Shown here piece by piece: positions 6,131 to 11,761 of a DNA stretch of 11,761 nt (its first letter is position 1; every line of letters begins with the position of its first letter). The notes beneath the pieces were generated by a model. The model was not told where the DNA came from. It did no database searches and worked only from the letters and a program-made list of their open reading frames with translations. Origin of the DNA: Baffinella frigidus. Lineage: Eukaryota > Cryptophyceae > Cryptomonadales > Baffinellaceae. The position numbers and the translations under genes were made by a program. The DNA is taken from assembly GCA_026770585.1 (NCBI GenBank), contig MU647240.1, forward strand, positions 134,670-146,430, read 5' to 3'.

Positions 6131-6404
6131 AACCTCGGCTCTCGTACCGACCCTAACCCCTCAACCTGACGACAACTGATCCAAAAGTCCATGAGCATTT
6201 TTGTTGTTAGTCGCTAAGTATTTTGGATTTCGGTTTCGCCCCGAATTTCTCGACGTCAGATCGGGGGGTCGAAAAATGGAAAAAAAACGTGAAAATGCGC
6301 CGTTTTGTGTGATGTTATGGGCGGGAGGTGCCATCTTGGCATCACACCCATGTCTAATATAACATATAACTTGAGATGGACATGAAGATGATTGCATTGT
6401 TTCG
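6131..6404. other. unassigned stretch, no gene recognised
   Basis: A unique-looking sequence with homopolymer-rich GGAAAAAAAACG and a roughly self-complementary GTGCCATCTTGGCATCAC (about 6329-6346, TGCCA/TGGCA pairing). The minus-strand frame covering it (to 6622) continues through the adjacent interspersed repeat and is not credible as a gene. Confidence 0.4.
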
Positions 6405-6625
6405 ATTGTGTTGATCCCCCGACCTGGAACGTGACGAGACTCTAGAATTTCCGGAGGGACGTGACCAAGCCCACGAAAGCTACTACACAAATGCCCACTT
6501 GTAAAGTACCCAGGGTTTAAATTGGCTGCTCCAGCGTTCTCGCGTCGTGCGCGGCCCGATCTGATCTCGGAAGATAACCGAATCAGTTCCTTTTCAATAG
6601 GAGGTTGCATAGGAGAAATCATTTA
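6405..6625 (-). repeat. interspersed repeat family A, minus-strand copy
   Basis: The reverse complement matches 8578-8852 over most of its length. Landmarks in order on the minus strand are TCCTATGCAACCTCCTATTG, CGAGATC.GATCGGGCCGCGC, ACGACGCGAGAA, GGAGCAGCC.ATTTA.AACC, TTTACAAGTGGGCATTTGTG, TAGTAGCTT, and CCCTCCGGAAATTC ending GAGTCTCGTC.CGTTCC. Similarity is roughly 80-85%. No protein coding is evident in either copy. Confidence 0.85.
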
Positions 6626-6706
6626 GGGCATAGTAAATTCAATTAGGCCTCTTAATTAAGTGAAAACGCTAATTCGGGAACTGATTCAGTTATCTTCTGA
6701 GATGAG
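6562..6706. repeat. 29-bp inverted repeat at the end of family A copy
   Basis: TGATCTCGGAAGATAACCGA...TTCC (6562-6590) pairs with GGAACTGATTCAGTTATCTT...GATGA (6678-6706) with about three mismatches across an 87-bp spacer. The right arm is therefore a short fragment of family A in the opposite orientation, so two family A pieces sit head to head here. Confidence 0.75.
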
Positions 6707-6781
6707 TTCTAATCCTGGGAAGCATTTAATTGAATGAATGTGGATCCATATTTGTCGTTCATAGGAGTTGAACGAAGGTCA

Positions 6782-6873
6782 ACTAGGGCCCCAACTAAAT
6801 TTAATACTAGGGCCCTAACTAAATTTTTAATGCTGGGGCCCTAACTAAACTAGGGCCCTAACTAAATTTAAAA
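6782..6873. repeat. about 25-bp tandem repeat, four copies
   Basis: ACTAGGGCCC(T/C)AACTAAATTT is repeated at 6782, 6806, 6832 (variant GCTGGGG..., shortened) and 6849, with unit lengths from 17 to 26 bp. Each has a GGGCCC palindrome or a one-base variant. It leads directly into a TACTAGTCCAAATT module copy (6876-6933). Confidence 0.85.
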
Positions 6874-6875
6874 CA

Positions 6876-6994
6876 GGCCCGTAATCACGTTTACTAGTCC
6901 AAATTCTTTTAAATTAAATGTGTCCCCGGATGAGATTCCCCGAGGAGCTTGCCAGATTCTGAAAGACAAATGCGTTTCCCCGGATTTCATAGGC
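6876..6994. repeat. fourth TCCCCGGATGA module copy and trailing sequence
   Basis: GGCCCGTAATCACGTTTACT + AGTCCAAATTCTTTTAAATT + AAATGTGTCCCCGGATGA matches the first half of the modules at 5365-6030. After it, GCGTTTCCCCGGATTTCAT is a second, altered occurrence of the TCCCCGGAT motif just before the next foldback. Confidence 0.7.
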
Positions 6995-7144
6995 TAACGG
7001 CCTGAAAATGGGGTAGTTAGGCATACGACATTGCCTAGGACCTCCTACCGCAGGCCGAGGGATCTTAGGACCAAAAAGTCTTGGCCTACGGTAGGAGGTC
7101 CTAGGCAATGCCGAAGGCCTAACTACCCCATTTTCAGGCCGTTA
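6995..7144. mobile_element. 150-bp foldback with 62-bp arms
   Basis: Arms 6995-7056 and 7083-7144 pair with four mismatches around a 26-nt loop. Ends are TAACGGCCTGAAAATGGGGT and its complement; the inner part contains ATTGCCTAGGACCTCCTACC and GGCCTACGGTAGG. Open frames on both strands here give nearly the same peptide (MPRTSYRRPR...) because of the palindrome, so they are artefacts. No clear target-site duplication was found. Confidence 0.85.
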
Positions 7145-8062
7145 CTCTGGACAGTACCTCGCTACGTTCGACGACGTGTCTGCTCGAAGCCTGGGGGCCG
7201 AGCGCGCGGGCTGGGAGGGCGCCCATTTGTGTATTAATTTTCGAGATTTTCGAGGTTGCGAGATTCTTCTCGAGGTTGCGAGATTCTGAAAAAACACAAC
7301 GTGCCCCCTCACTCTGAAAAAAAACCCCGCTTCCCCTTAAATCCGTTCCCCGGATGACAGTATCTTGCGACGTTCGAAGACGGGTTGGCTCGAAGCCTGG
7401 GGCCGGAGCGGGTTGGCTACGTACCATTTAGTACCACGAAACAAACCGTTGCGTCCTGAATTTCCCTCGCTACGTTCGACGACGGGTCGGCTCGAAGCGC
7501 GGGGGCCGAGCGCGCGGGCAGCGGGCAGCCCCGCGCTGGGAGGGCGCCCATTTGTGTATTAATTTTTGTTGCGAGATTCTGAGAAAAAAAAAACGTTTCC
7601 CCTTCCTCTGGAAGAAAAATCCGTTTCCCCTTAAATCCGTTCCCCGGATGACAGTACCTTGAATCCTTTCCCCGGAAGACAGAGGACGGGTCTGGTTGAA
7701 GAGCGGGGTTGGAGCGGGTTGGCTACGTACCATTTAGTACCACGAAACGAACCGTTGCGTCCTGAAATTCCCAGTAATGACCTGGCGTGGACAGTACCTC
7801 GCTACGTTCGGCGACGGGTCGGCTCAAAGCGCGGGGGCCGAGCGCGCGGGCTGGGAGGGCGCCCATTTGTGTATTAATTTTTGAGATTTTCGAGGTTGCG
7901 AGATTCTTTTCGAGGTTGCGAGATTCTGAAAAAACACAACGTTTCCCCTCACTCTGAAAAAAAAATCCGTTTCCCCTTAAATGCGTTCACGGATTGCAGT
8001 ACCTGGCTACGTTCGACGACGGGTCTGCTCGAAGCCTGGGGGCGGAGCGGGCGGGCTGGGAG
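7145..8062. repeat. satellite-like higher-order repeat, units of about 205 and 308-332 bp
   Basis: The landmark GCTACGTTCGACGACG(G/T)GTC occurs at 7161, 7469, 7801 (one change) and 8006. Each full type-1 unit (about 205 bp) continues GGGGGCCGAGCGCGCGGGC, GGGAGGGCGCCCATTTGTGT, ATTAATTTT, GAGGTTGCGAGATTCT, a run of A, TCCGTTTCCCCTTAAAT and TCCCCGGATGACAGTA. Between some units a type-2 segment of about 100 bp is inserted (GGAGCGGGTTGGCTACGTAC, CATTTAGTACCACGAAAC, CCGTTGCGTCCTGAA). The order is 1-2-1-2-1-1(partial). Frames ending ...GGRPFVY recur because the unit recurs. Confidence 0.9.
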
Positions 8063-8335
8063 GGTGCTGAAAGCTTTCTGTATCTCTTCTCCCACCGGTC
8101 AGTCATGTCCACCTCTATAATAACTTAGTCACCCAATTACGACCAGCAAATGCCTTACTATTCCTGGGGAGGGCGCCGAGGGCTTCTTGCATCTCTTCTC
8201 CCACCGGTCAGTCACGCCCACCTCTACAATAACTTAGTCACCCAGCAAATGCTGTACTATTACGACCAGAAAATGCTGTACTATTACGTACTGGGGAGGG
8301 CGCCGAGAGCTTCATGTATCTCTTCTCGCACCGGT
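8045..8335. repeat. 109-127-bp repeat, three adjacent copies
   Basis: GGGAGGG(C/T)GC(C/T)GA and (T/C)ATCTCTTCTCCCACCGGTC + AGTC recur, with TATCTCTTCT-type landmarks at 8081, 8190 and 8317. Between them lie CACCTCTATAATAACTTAGT + CACCCA and an internal 21-bp duplication AAATGCTGTACTATTACG (about 8247-8286). A further isolated copy lies at 9069-9130. Confidence 0.85.
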
Positions 8336-8354
8336 CAGTGGTGCCCGTTCCGTC

Positions 8355-8430
8355 GCAGCAGCCAATTTAAACCCTGGACCCTTCACAGATGCCCACGTGT
8401 GAAGGGCCCGGGAATTAAATTGGCTGCTGC
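8355..8430. repeat. 33-bp-arm hairpin built from family A ends
   Basis: GCAGCAGCCAATTTAA (8355-8370) pairs exactly with TTAAATTGGCTGCTGC (8415-8430), and CCCTTCACA (8379-8387) with TGTGAAGGG (8398-8406). The loop is GATGCCCACG. The arms are the GCAGCCAATTTAAACCCTGG part of family A, so this is a head-to-head pair of family A fragments. Another forward fragment starts at about 8536. Confidence 0.85.
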
Positions 8431-8577
8431 GGCCAGTGGCATTTGTGCCAGTGGGCATTTGTGTAGTAGCGTTCGCGGGTTGGGTCACGCCCCTCCAGAA
8501 ATTTTGGAGTCTCGTCTTGTTCCTGGTACAGGGCGCAGCAGCCAATTTAAACCCTGGGTCCTTCACACGTGGGCATC
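8431..8577 (+). repeat. partial family A copy
   Basis: GTGGGCATTTGTGTAGTAGC, GGGTTGGGTCACGCCCCTCC, GAAATTTTGGAGTCTCGTCT and GTTCCTGGTACAGGGCGCAG match the 3' half of family A, then the middle part (GCAGCCAATTTAAACCCTGG) restarts. This gives a truncated, rearranged copy with an internal AGTGG(G)CATTTGTG duplication. Confidence 0.75.
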
Positions 8578-8852
8578 TCCTATGCAACCTCCTATTGAAA
8601 AGGGACTGAATCGGTCCTATGCAACCTCCTACTGAAAAGGAACTGAATCGGTCCTATGCAACCTCCTATTGAAAAGAAACTAACTTTTCCGAGATCATAT
8701 CGGGCCGCGCACGACGCGAGAATGCTGGAGCAGCCGATTTAGAACCTGGTTCCTTTACAAGTAGGCATTTGTGTAGTAGCTTCCGCAGGTTTGGTTACGC
8801 CCCTCCGGAAATCCCTCCGGAAATTCCGGAGTCTCGTCCCGTTCCTGGTACA
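8578..8852 (+). repeat. interspersed repeat family A, plus-strand copy with 37-bp triplication
   Basis: The start TCCTATGCAACCTCCTATTG + AAAAGGGACTGAATCGG is present three times with a 37-bp period (8578, 8615, 8652), where the minus-strand copy at 6405-6625 has one. The remainder follows the family A order to GTCTCGTCCCGTTCCTGGTA. A CCCTCCGGAAAT duplication occurs near the 3' end (about 8801-8826). No coding potential is evident. Confidence 0.85.
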
Positions 8853-8957
8853 GGGTGTAGGGTGTAGGGTGTAGGGTGTAGGGTGTAGGGTGTAGGGTGT
8901 AGGGTGTAGGGTGTAGGGTGTAGGGTATAGGGTGTAGGGTGTAGGGTGTAGGGTACA
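8853..8957. repeat. (GGGTGTA)15 heptamer array
   Basis: Fifteen consecutive 7-bp units are present; thirteen are exactly GGGTGTA, one is GGGTATA (8923) and one GGGTACA (8951). Period and G-cluster match telomere-type repeats, but the canonical unit would be GGGTTTA. It abuts the end of the family A copy, whose terminal CAGGG may have seeded it. The peptide read through it (YTLHPTP) is an artefact. Confidence 0.95.
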
Positions 8958-9066
8958 GGGTCTGCTCGAAGCGTGGGGGCGGAGCGGTTCTGGTCACGTC
9001 CCCCCTGCCCCACGGTTTGGGTCACGTCCCCCCTGCCCCACGGTTTGGGTCACCTTCCCCCTGCAC
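8958..9066. repeat. satellite fragment and 28-bp tandem repeat, three copies
   Basis: TCTGCTCGAAGCGTGGGGGC + GGAGCGG is a fragment of the 7145-8062 satellite. GTCACGTCCCCCCTGCCCCA + CGGTTTGG then begins at 8993, 9021 and 9049 (third copy altered), an exact 28-bp period. Confidence 0.9.
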
Positions 9067-9068
9067 CA

Positions 9069-9162
9069 GCGGGCTGGCAGGGCGCCGAGAGCTTTTTGTA
9101 TCTCTTCTCCCACCGGTCAGGCATGTCCGTTCCAGAGATGGATCGGTCCAGAGATGGATCGG
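9069..9162. repeat. isolated ACCGGTCAG repeat copy and exact 16-bp duplication
   Basis: GGGCTGGCAGGGCGCCGAGA + GCTTTTTGTATCTCTTCTCC + CACCGGTCAG is a fourth copy of the 8045-8335 unit. It is followed by TCCAGAGATGGATCGG twice in tandem (9131-9146, 9147-9162). Confidence 0.9.
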
Positions 9163-9386
9163 TTGACTTACATGTCAGTTGGCCACTTTACGTTGATGGA
9201 CTCCCGGAGAGGCAGGGGGGTTGGGGCACTATGAACCACACAGAATGGTGTGGGGTGGGTAACACAAAAATGATTTTTACAACTTTGCACATAATTCTTT
9301 ATAGGAATTGCCTTTATCCTGTTTACATCAGAGTTTGAAGGTCTTCAGGGCAAAATCGAAAGGCACGCCAACGAGGTTCAGCCAAA
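9163..9386. other. no recognisable feature
   Basis: This is apparently single-copy sequence. A plus-strand frame of 121 codons (8973-9338) spans the preceding repeats and this stretch but shows no familiar motif, so I do not call it a gene. ATGAACCACACAG near 9231 resembles GTGAACCACACAGG at 10191. Confidence 0.4.
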
Positions 9387-9535
9387 CGAGGCTAACCAGG
9401 CGAACACAATAAAACCCGGGGGCTGTACAAGTAGGGCCTATCCATACGTTACCGACCGCTGAGCGGTCGGTAACGTGATCATTTCCCTACAAAACTTTAA
9501 AAGTCCCTTTTATTATGTTCGCCTGGGTAGCCTCG
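9387..9535. mobile_element. 149-bp foldback with conserved ends and centre
   Basis: The symmetry centre is 9461. The central arms ACGTTACCGACCGCT (9446-9460) and AGCGGTCGGTAACGT (9462-9476) are perfect. The outer arms CGAGGCTA(A/C)CCAGGCGAAC + A(C/T)AATAAAA (9387-9414 and 9508-9535) match at 26 of 28. The roughly 30 nt between outer arm and centre pair poorly, although both halves have the same length. It sits between unassigned flanks. Confidence 0.85.
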
Positions 9536-9830
9536 TGTGGAGTGGCACGTAGGGCGTGGGCCGCGTATTCTCGCTCGCCTCAGGGCCAATTTCTCGCGCA
9601 AAGAGGGGGTACGGCATTTTTCACCGTGCGAACGCGGGGTAAGACGTCGCGCATGTTTTCACCGGGCGAATGCGGGGTAAAGAAAGTTTCGCGAAGCTTG
9701 GAAGTGAAGAGCCGCAAGCGTTTCCAGGGAGGAGCCCGGATCCGGAGAAGACCCTTCGATTTTCACCCCCGCAAAGGTCGTACCCCACTCGAGAATGTTA
9801 GAGGAGCCTATTTACATGTGGGGTTGTAAA
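9536..9830. other. unassigned region with a 39-bp-spaced duplication; doubtful frame
   Basis: TTTTCACCG(T/G)GCGAA(C/T)GC + GGGGTAA occurs at 9617 and 9656. A plus-strand frame of 104 codons (9515-9829) is basic (many Arg/Lys), starts inside the foldback and has no motif I recognise. I treat it as non-coding unless expression shows otherwise. Confidence 0.35.
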
Positions 9831-10150
9831 AACTTGTACCAGGATAGGGTTTCCAACCTCGTGACTGTGTAATGTATGTAGAGTTACGTGACCAATCAAC
9901 GAAAGTTACTACACAAATGCCCATGTTAAAAGCAAATCGGTTTCAAAAAGGCCCCTCTAGCATTCTCGTGTGGCCATCCTTCCACTCGAATCCAGAAAAG
10001 ACACTATTTTAAAACCGGGGTTTCTTTACAAGCGGGGCGGTGTGCAGTCATTTTTACCCAAATATTCAGCTTGGTCACGATCCTCAGGCTCAGGCAGGGA
10101 TGGGGGACGTGACCAAAACCGCCCGTGACTGGTACACACTCAACAACCAC
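9790..10150. repeat. strongly diverged family A fragments in both orientations
   Basis: ACGTGACCAATCAACGAAAG + TTACTACACAAATGCCCATG (about 9883-9925) resembles the minus-strand family A text at 6459-6510. GGGGTTTCTTTACAAGCGGG ... CAGCTTGGTCACG (about 10015-10080) resembles the plus-strand form. Both are well below the identity of the 6405 and 8578 copies. No gene is seen. Confidence 0.5.
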
Positions 10151-10181
10151 ATTTAAAAAATAGGCCCACTTCCAGCCTCGA

Positions 10182-10199
10182 GTGGTTCACGTGAACCAC
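10182..10199. repeat. perfect 18-bp palindrome
   Basis: GTGGTTCAC joined directly to GTGAACCAC, with a central CACGTG. It is the left edge of the duplicated segment that continues ACAGGGGGCTACGAAGG. Confidence 0.9.
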
Positions 10200-10305
10200 A
10201 CAGGGGGCTACGAAGGAAAAATATGGCCCAAATCGAGCGACTTTCCGTGAGTCGATAGGATTGCCCTAGATATAACCCTGCGTCCTTGCGGATTGCCTAC
10301 CGGAT
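10194..10305 (+). repeat. diverged duplicate of 11171-11278
   Basis: Both copies read (A/G)CCACACAG(G/C)GGGCTACG + AAGG, then a block with GGCCCAAATCGAGCGACTTTC / GAGAGCCCGATTTTCC-like text, and end at CGGATTGCCTACCG. They are about 105-112 bp long and clearly related but diverged in the middle. This copy runs straight into the palindrome-unit array; the other carries a single unit. Confidence 0.65.
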
Positions 10306-10512
10306 TGCCTACGGATTGCCTACGGTGGGCAATCTACGGATTGCCTACGGATTGCCTACGGATTGCCTACGGTAGGCAATACGGATTGCCTACGGATTGC
10401 CTACGGTAGGCAATCTACGGATTACCTACGGATTGCCTACGGTAGGCAATCTACGGATTGCCTACGGATTGCCTACGGTAGGCAATCTACGGATTGCCTA
10501 CGGTAGGGTGTA
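10289..10512. repeat. array of GGATTGCCTAC units with inverted partners
   Basis: Thirteen forward GGATTGCCTAC units (one is GGATTACCTAC) and five inverted GTAGGCAAT units (one GTGGGCAAT) are interleaved. Much of the array follows a 36-bp higher-order period: unit, unit, then ATTGCCTACGGTAGGCAAT, a 19-bp palindrome. Because 36 is a multiple of 3, one frame (from 10397) reads a repeating 12-residue peptide PTVGNLRIAYGL, which I regard as a by-product. Confidence 0.95.
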
Positions 10513-10564
10513 TGGATTACCCACGTGTGGGTTATTCACGAAGTCCCTTTGCGAGAGGGATCGC

Positions 10565-10630
10565 AACTCGGTAGTGAACTTTACATGTCAACTTTAGAAC
10601 TCGGTAGTGAACTTTACATGTCAACTTTAG
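10565..10630. repeat. exact 33-bp tandem duplication
   Basis: AACTCGGTAGTGAACTTTAC + ATGTCAACTTTAG occurs at 10565-10597 and again, without a mismatch, at 10598-10630. This is a recent duplication. Confidence 0.95.
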
Positions 10631-10663
10631 ATTTTAGTCCGCTGTTGGGGCTTTTGGTCGCTC

Positions 10664-10719
10664 AAGTTGATTCCGGGGATTTGTGCCCCGGAAGTTGATT
10701 CTGGGGATTTGTACCAGGA
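10664..10719. repeat. 28-bp tandem duplication
   Basis: AAGTTGATT(C)(C/T)GGGGATTTG + T(G/A)CC(C/A)(C/G)G lies at 10664-10691 and 10692-10719, with a few differences. It immediately precedes an open stretch (to 10895) that I do not recognise. Confidence 0.85.
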
Positions 10720-10916
10720 AAACGCCAAAAGACAATGGTTATGGACAAGGGGTGCAACTTTGCACCGCAGATGAAGAGAGTTTGGTAATTCATCGCCAAA
10801 CAACCAGCGTCAGCGCCGCACATGCTCTACGCATACTGCAACTTACTGTACCCCATTTCGGCCGCTCATACGAGCATTTTTCGGATGGGTTCTAAATCCG
10901 CCTCCCTACTCCGCAG
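10720..10916. other. unassigned stretch ending in a good splice-acceptor-like site
   Basis: A plus-strand frame (10683-10895, 70 codons) shows no motif. GGTGCA-ACTT-TGCACC at about 10749-10764 is a small hairpin. The end, CGCCTCCCTACTCCGCAG (10899-10916), is a pyrimidine tract with AG, and could be the 3' end of an intron. Confidence 0.35.
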
Positions 10917-10985
10917 GTGAAATCGATATGTGAGATCGAGGACATGTTTCTCGGCCACGAGCTCTACCCCCGTTTCTGCAGGTGA
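10917..10985 (+). CDS. possible short exon (22 codons), partial
   Basis: After the acceptor-like CTCCGCAG, the frame GTGAAATCGATATGTGAGAT... reads VKSICEIEDMFLGHELYPRF + CR and then TGA at 10983-10985. The composition is protein-like, with an acidic/aromatic mix and no repeat bias. Alternatively the exon ends at 10981 with the donor GTGAAA. Both edges carry GCAGGTGAAAT (10913-10923 and 10978-10988). I do not recognise the protein family and cannot place neighbouring exons, so this is a weak prediction. Confidence 0.25.
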   Translation: MKSICEIEDMFLGHELYPRFCR

Positions 10986-10992
10986 AATTCTA

Positions 10993-11070
10993 CACTAAAC
11001 CCTCAAACCTCAACCCTCAAACCTCAAACCTCAACCCTAAACCCTAGACCCCAAACCCTAGACCTCAAAC
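10993..11070. repeat. degenerate telomere-like tract (AACCCTC/AAACCTC)
   Basis: About 78 bp of 6-8-bp-period sequence: TAAACCCTCAAACCTCAACC, then CCCTAAACCCTAGACCCCAA. It has the same C-rich strand orientation as 5173-5370. Confidence 0.85.
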
Positions 11071-11472
11071 TGAGTCTATTTGGGCTTATGTGGGCTCACC
11101 GATTCAAGTGCTGATGATCCGTGTCGAATGCCGCACGTCTGGTTCAGAAAGCTTGTTGAGACGAATTGCAGGCCACACAGCGGGCTACGAAGGGATTTTC
11201 GGGCTATGAGAGCCCGATTTTCCGTTACCTTATCCGTAGGAACACCCCCTATGTCCCCACGGATTGCCTACCGTAGGGTCTTATCGCTTAAGGGTCCCTT
11301 CGACGTCTGCTGTGTGGAAGTGGGGGGGTCTCCTTCTCGTCTGAAACAAGTTTCTGCACTTCTCACATTTGAGACCACTCTCTACAGTTCTCTCTGCTTC
11401 GGGTTGGGGTGTAGGGGTCAAGGTTTGGGGTTTAAAATCTCTCGTGCAGAGCGCCCCTACTAGACAGGGGAC
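11071..11472. other. unassigned region including the 11171-11278 duplicate
   Basis: 11171-11278 is the diverged partner of 10194-10305, with a hairpin TCGGGCT-ATGAG-AGCCCGA (11199-11217) and a single GGATTGCCTACCGTAGGG at its end (11261-11278). A plus-strand frame of 127 codons (11080-11463) crosses it and shows nothing recognisable. A short G-rich, telomere-like piece (GGGTTGGGGTGTAGGGGTCA) lies around 11401-11420 in the opposite orientation to the tract that follows. Confidence 0.45.
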
Positions 11473-11761
11473 ACAACCCCTAGACCCTAAACCATAAACC
11501 ATAAACCATAAAACATAAAACCCTACACCCTGAAGGGCTGACACTTGCGAACCTGGTGTAGGGTCGGCACCTCAACCCCAAACCCCAAACCCCAAACCCC
11601 AAACTCCAAACCCCAAACCCCAAACTCCAAACCCCAAACCCCAACCCATAAACCCAAACCCAAACCCATAAACCCCAACCCCAACCCATAAACCCCAAAC
11701 CCCAACCCATAAACCTCCAACCTCCAACCTCCAACCCCCAACCCCCAAACCCCAAACCCCA
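11473..11761. repeat. telomere-like tract running off the window end
   Basis: CCCTAAACCATAAACCATAA units give way to CCCCAAA and CCCATAAA/CCTCCAA variants from about 11575 to the last base. An island at 11520-11564 holds a 10-bp inverted repeat, ACCCTACACC / GGTGTAGGGT. The periodic minus-strand peptides (G-V-W-G-L-G-F) are translation artefacts. The tract probably continues beyond the window. Confidence 0.9.

Noticed and set aside
6161-6622. Minus-strand frame of 153 codons
   Set aside because: Its N-terminal third lies in the interspersed family A repeat, and the corresponding frame in the 8578 copy is not kept open over the same range.
7031-8120. Repeated short frames ending in GGRPFVY and similar
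   Set aside because: They recur because the satellite unit recurs; lengths and frames are not conserved and starts differ.
8755-9025. Frames with YTLHPTP repeats
   Set aside because: Direct translation of the GGGTGTA array.
10289-10512. CRISPR array
   Set aside because: There are no unique spacers between units, the unit is 11-36 bp and interleaved with its own inverse, and the context is eukaryotic.
10397-10597. Gene encoding a PTVGNLRIAYGL repeat protein
   Set aside because: The frame is open because the 36-bp period is divisible by three and lacks stops; flanks of the array do not continue as a plausible protein.
11480-11755. Minus-strand Gly/Trp/Leu-rich frames at the window end
   Set aside because: Telomere-like repeat translation; no start context or domain.
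1-11761. tRNA or rRNA genes
   Set aside because: I scanned for T-loop-like GGTTCRANYCC with a matching acceptor stem and for familiar rRNA core text and saw none; a covariance-model search would be needed to exclude them fully.

Overview
The window looks like repeat-saturated, gene-poor nuclear DNA of a eukaryote, most plausibly a unicellular alga or other protist. Three things support this: several tracts of degenerate CCCTAAA/CCCCAAA (telomere-type, TTTAGGG-related) repeats, intron-like GT...AG boundaries with pyrimidine tracts, and the near absence of long open frames. There is no sign of bacterial operons, ribosome binding sites, tRNA or rRNA genes, or a CRISPR array. The species cannot be named from this sequence.

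Layout. 1-840: GA/CT microsatellite, diverged direct duplications and a perfect 34-bp palindrome. 840-2397: a 1.56-kb composite foldback structure with outer inverted arms of about 135 bp and several inverted repeats nested inside, built around a 25-bp minisatellite. 2400-3450: the longest open frame, on the minus strand; its 3' part looks like an exon encoding the beginning of a TIR-type (Toll/interleukin-1 receptor) domain. 3450-4140: AT-richer spacer with short tandem repeats. 4139-4531: a probable small two-exon membrane-protein gene on the plus strand. 4619-5086: two short foldback (MITE-like) elements, the second with TAATATTAC in its loop. 5173-6130: degenerate telomere-like tracts alternating with copies of a dispersed module. 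6400-7144: an interspersed repeat copy, a 25-bp tandem block and a 150-bp foldback. 7145-8335: satellite-like higher-order repeats. 8345-8957: a second, opposite-strand copy of the interspersed repeat, followed by a 15-copy GGGTGTA array. 8993-9535: small tandem duplications and a 149-bp palindrome. 9540-10285: diverged repeat copies. 10289-10512: an array of self-complementary 11/36-bp units. 10550-11761: short exact duplications, one possible exon, and telomere-like tracts to the end of the window.

No pathway or operon can be read here. The dominant biology is DNA structure: at least six inverted-repeat elements, several arrays whose unit is itself palindromic, and 7-bp telomere-type repeats in both orientations. 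This suggests a subtelomeric region or one rich in foldback elements. The two best gene candidates (TIR-like exon, small membrane protein) are each judged from splice signals plus a recognisable protein feature, and remain provisional. Most long open frames in GC-rich or short-period repeat DNA here appear to be by-products of composition.
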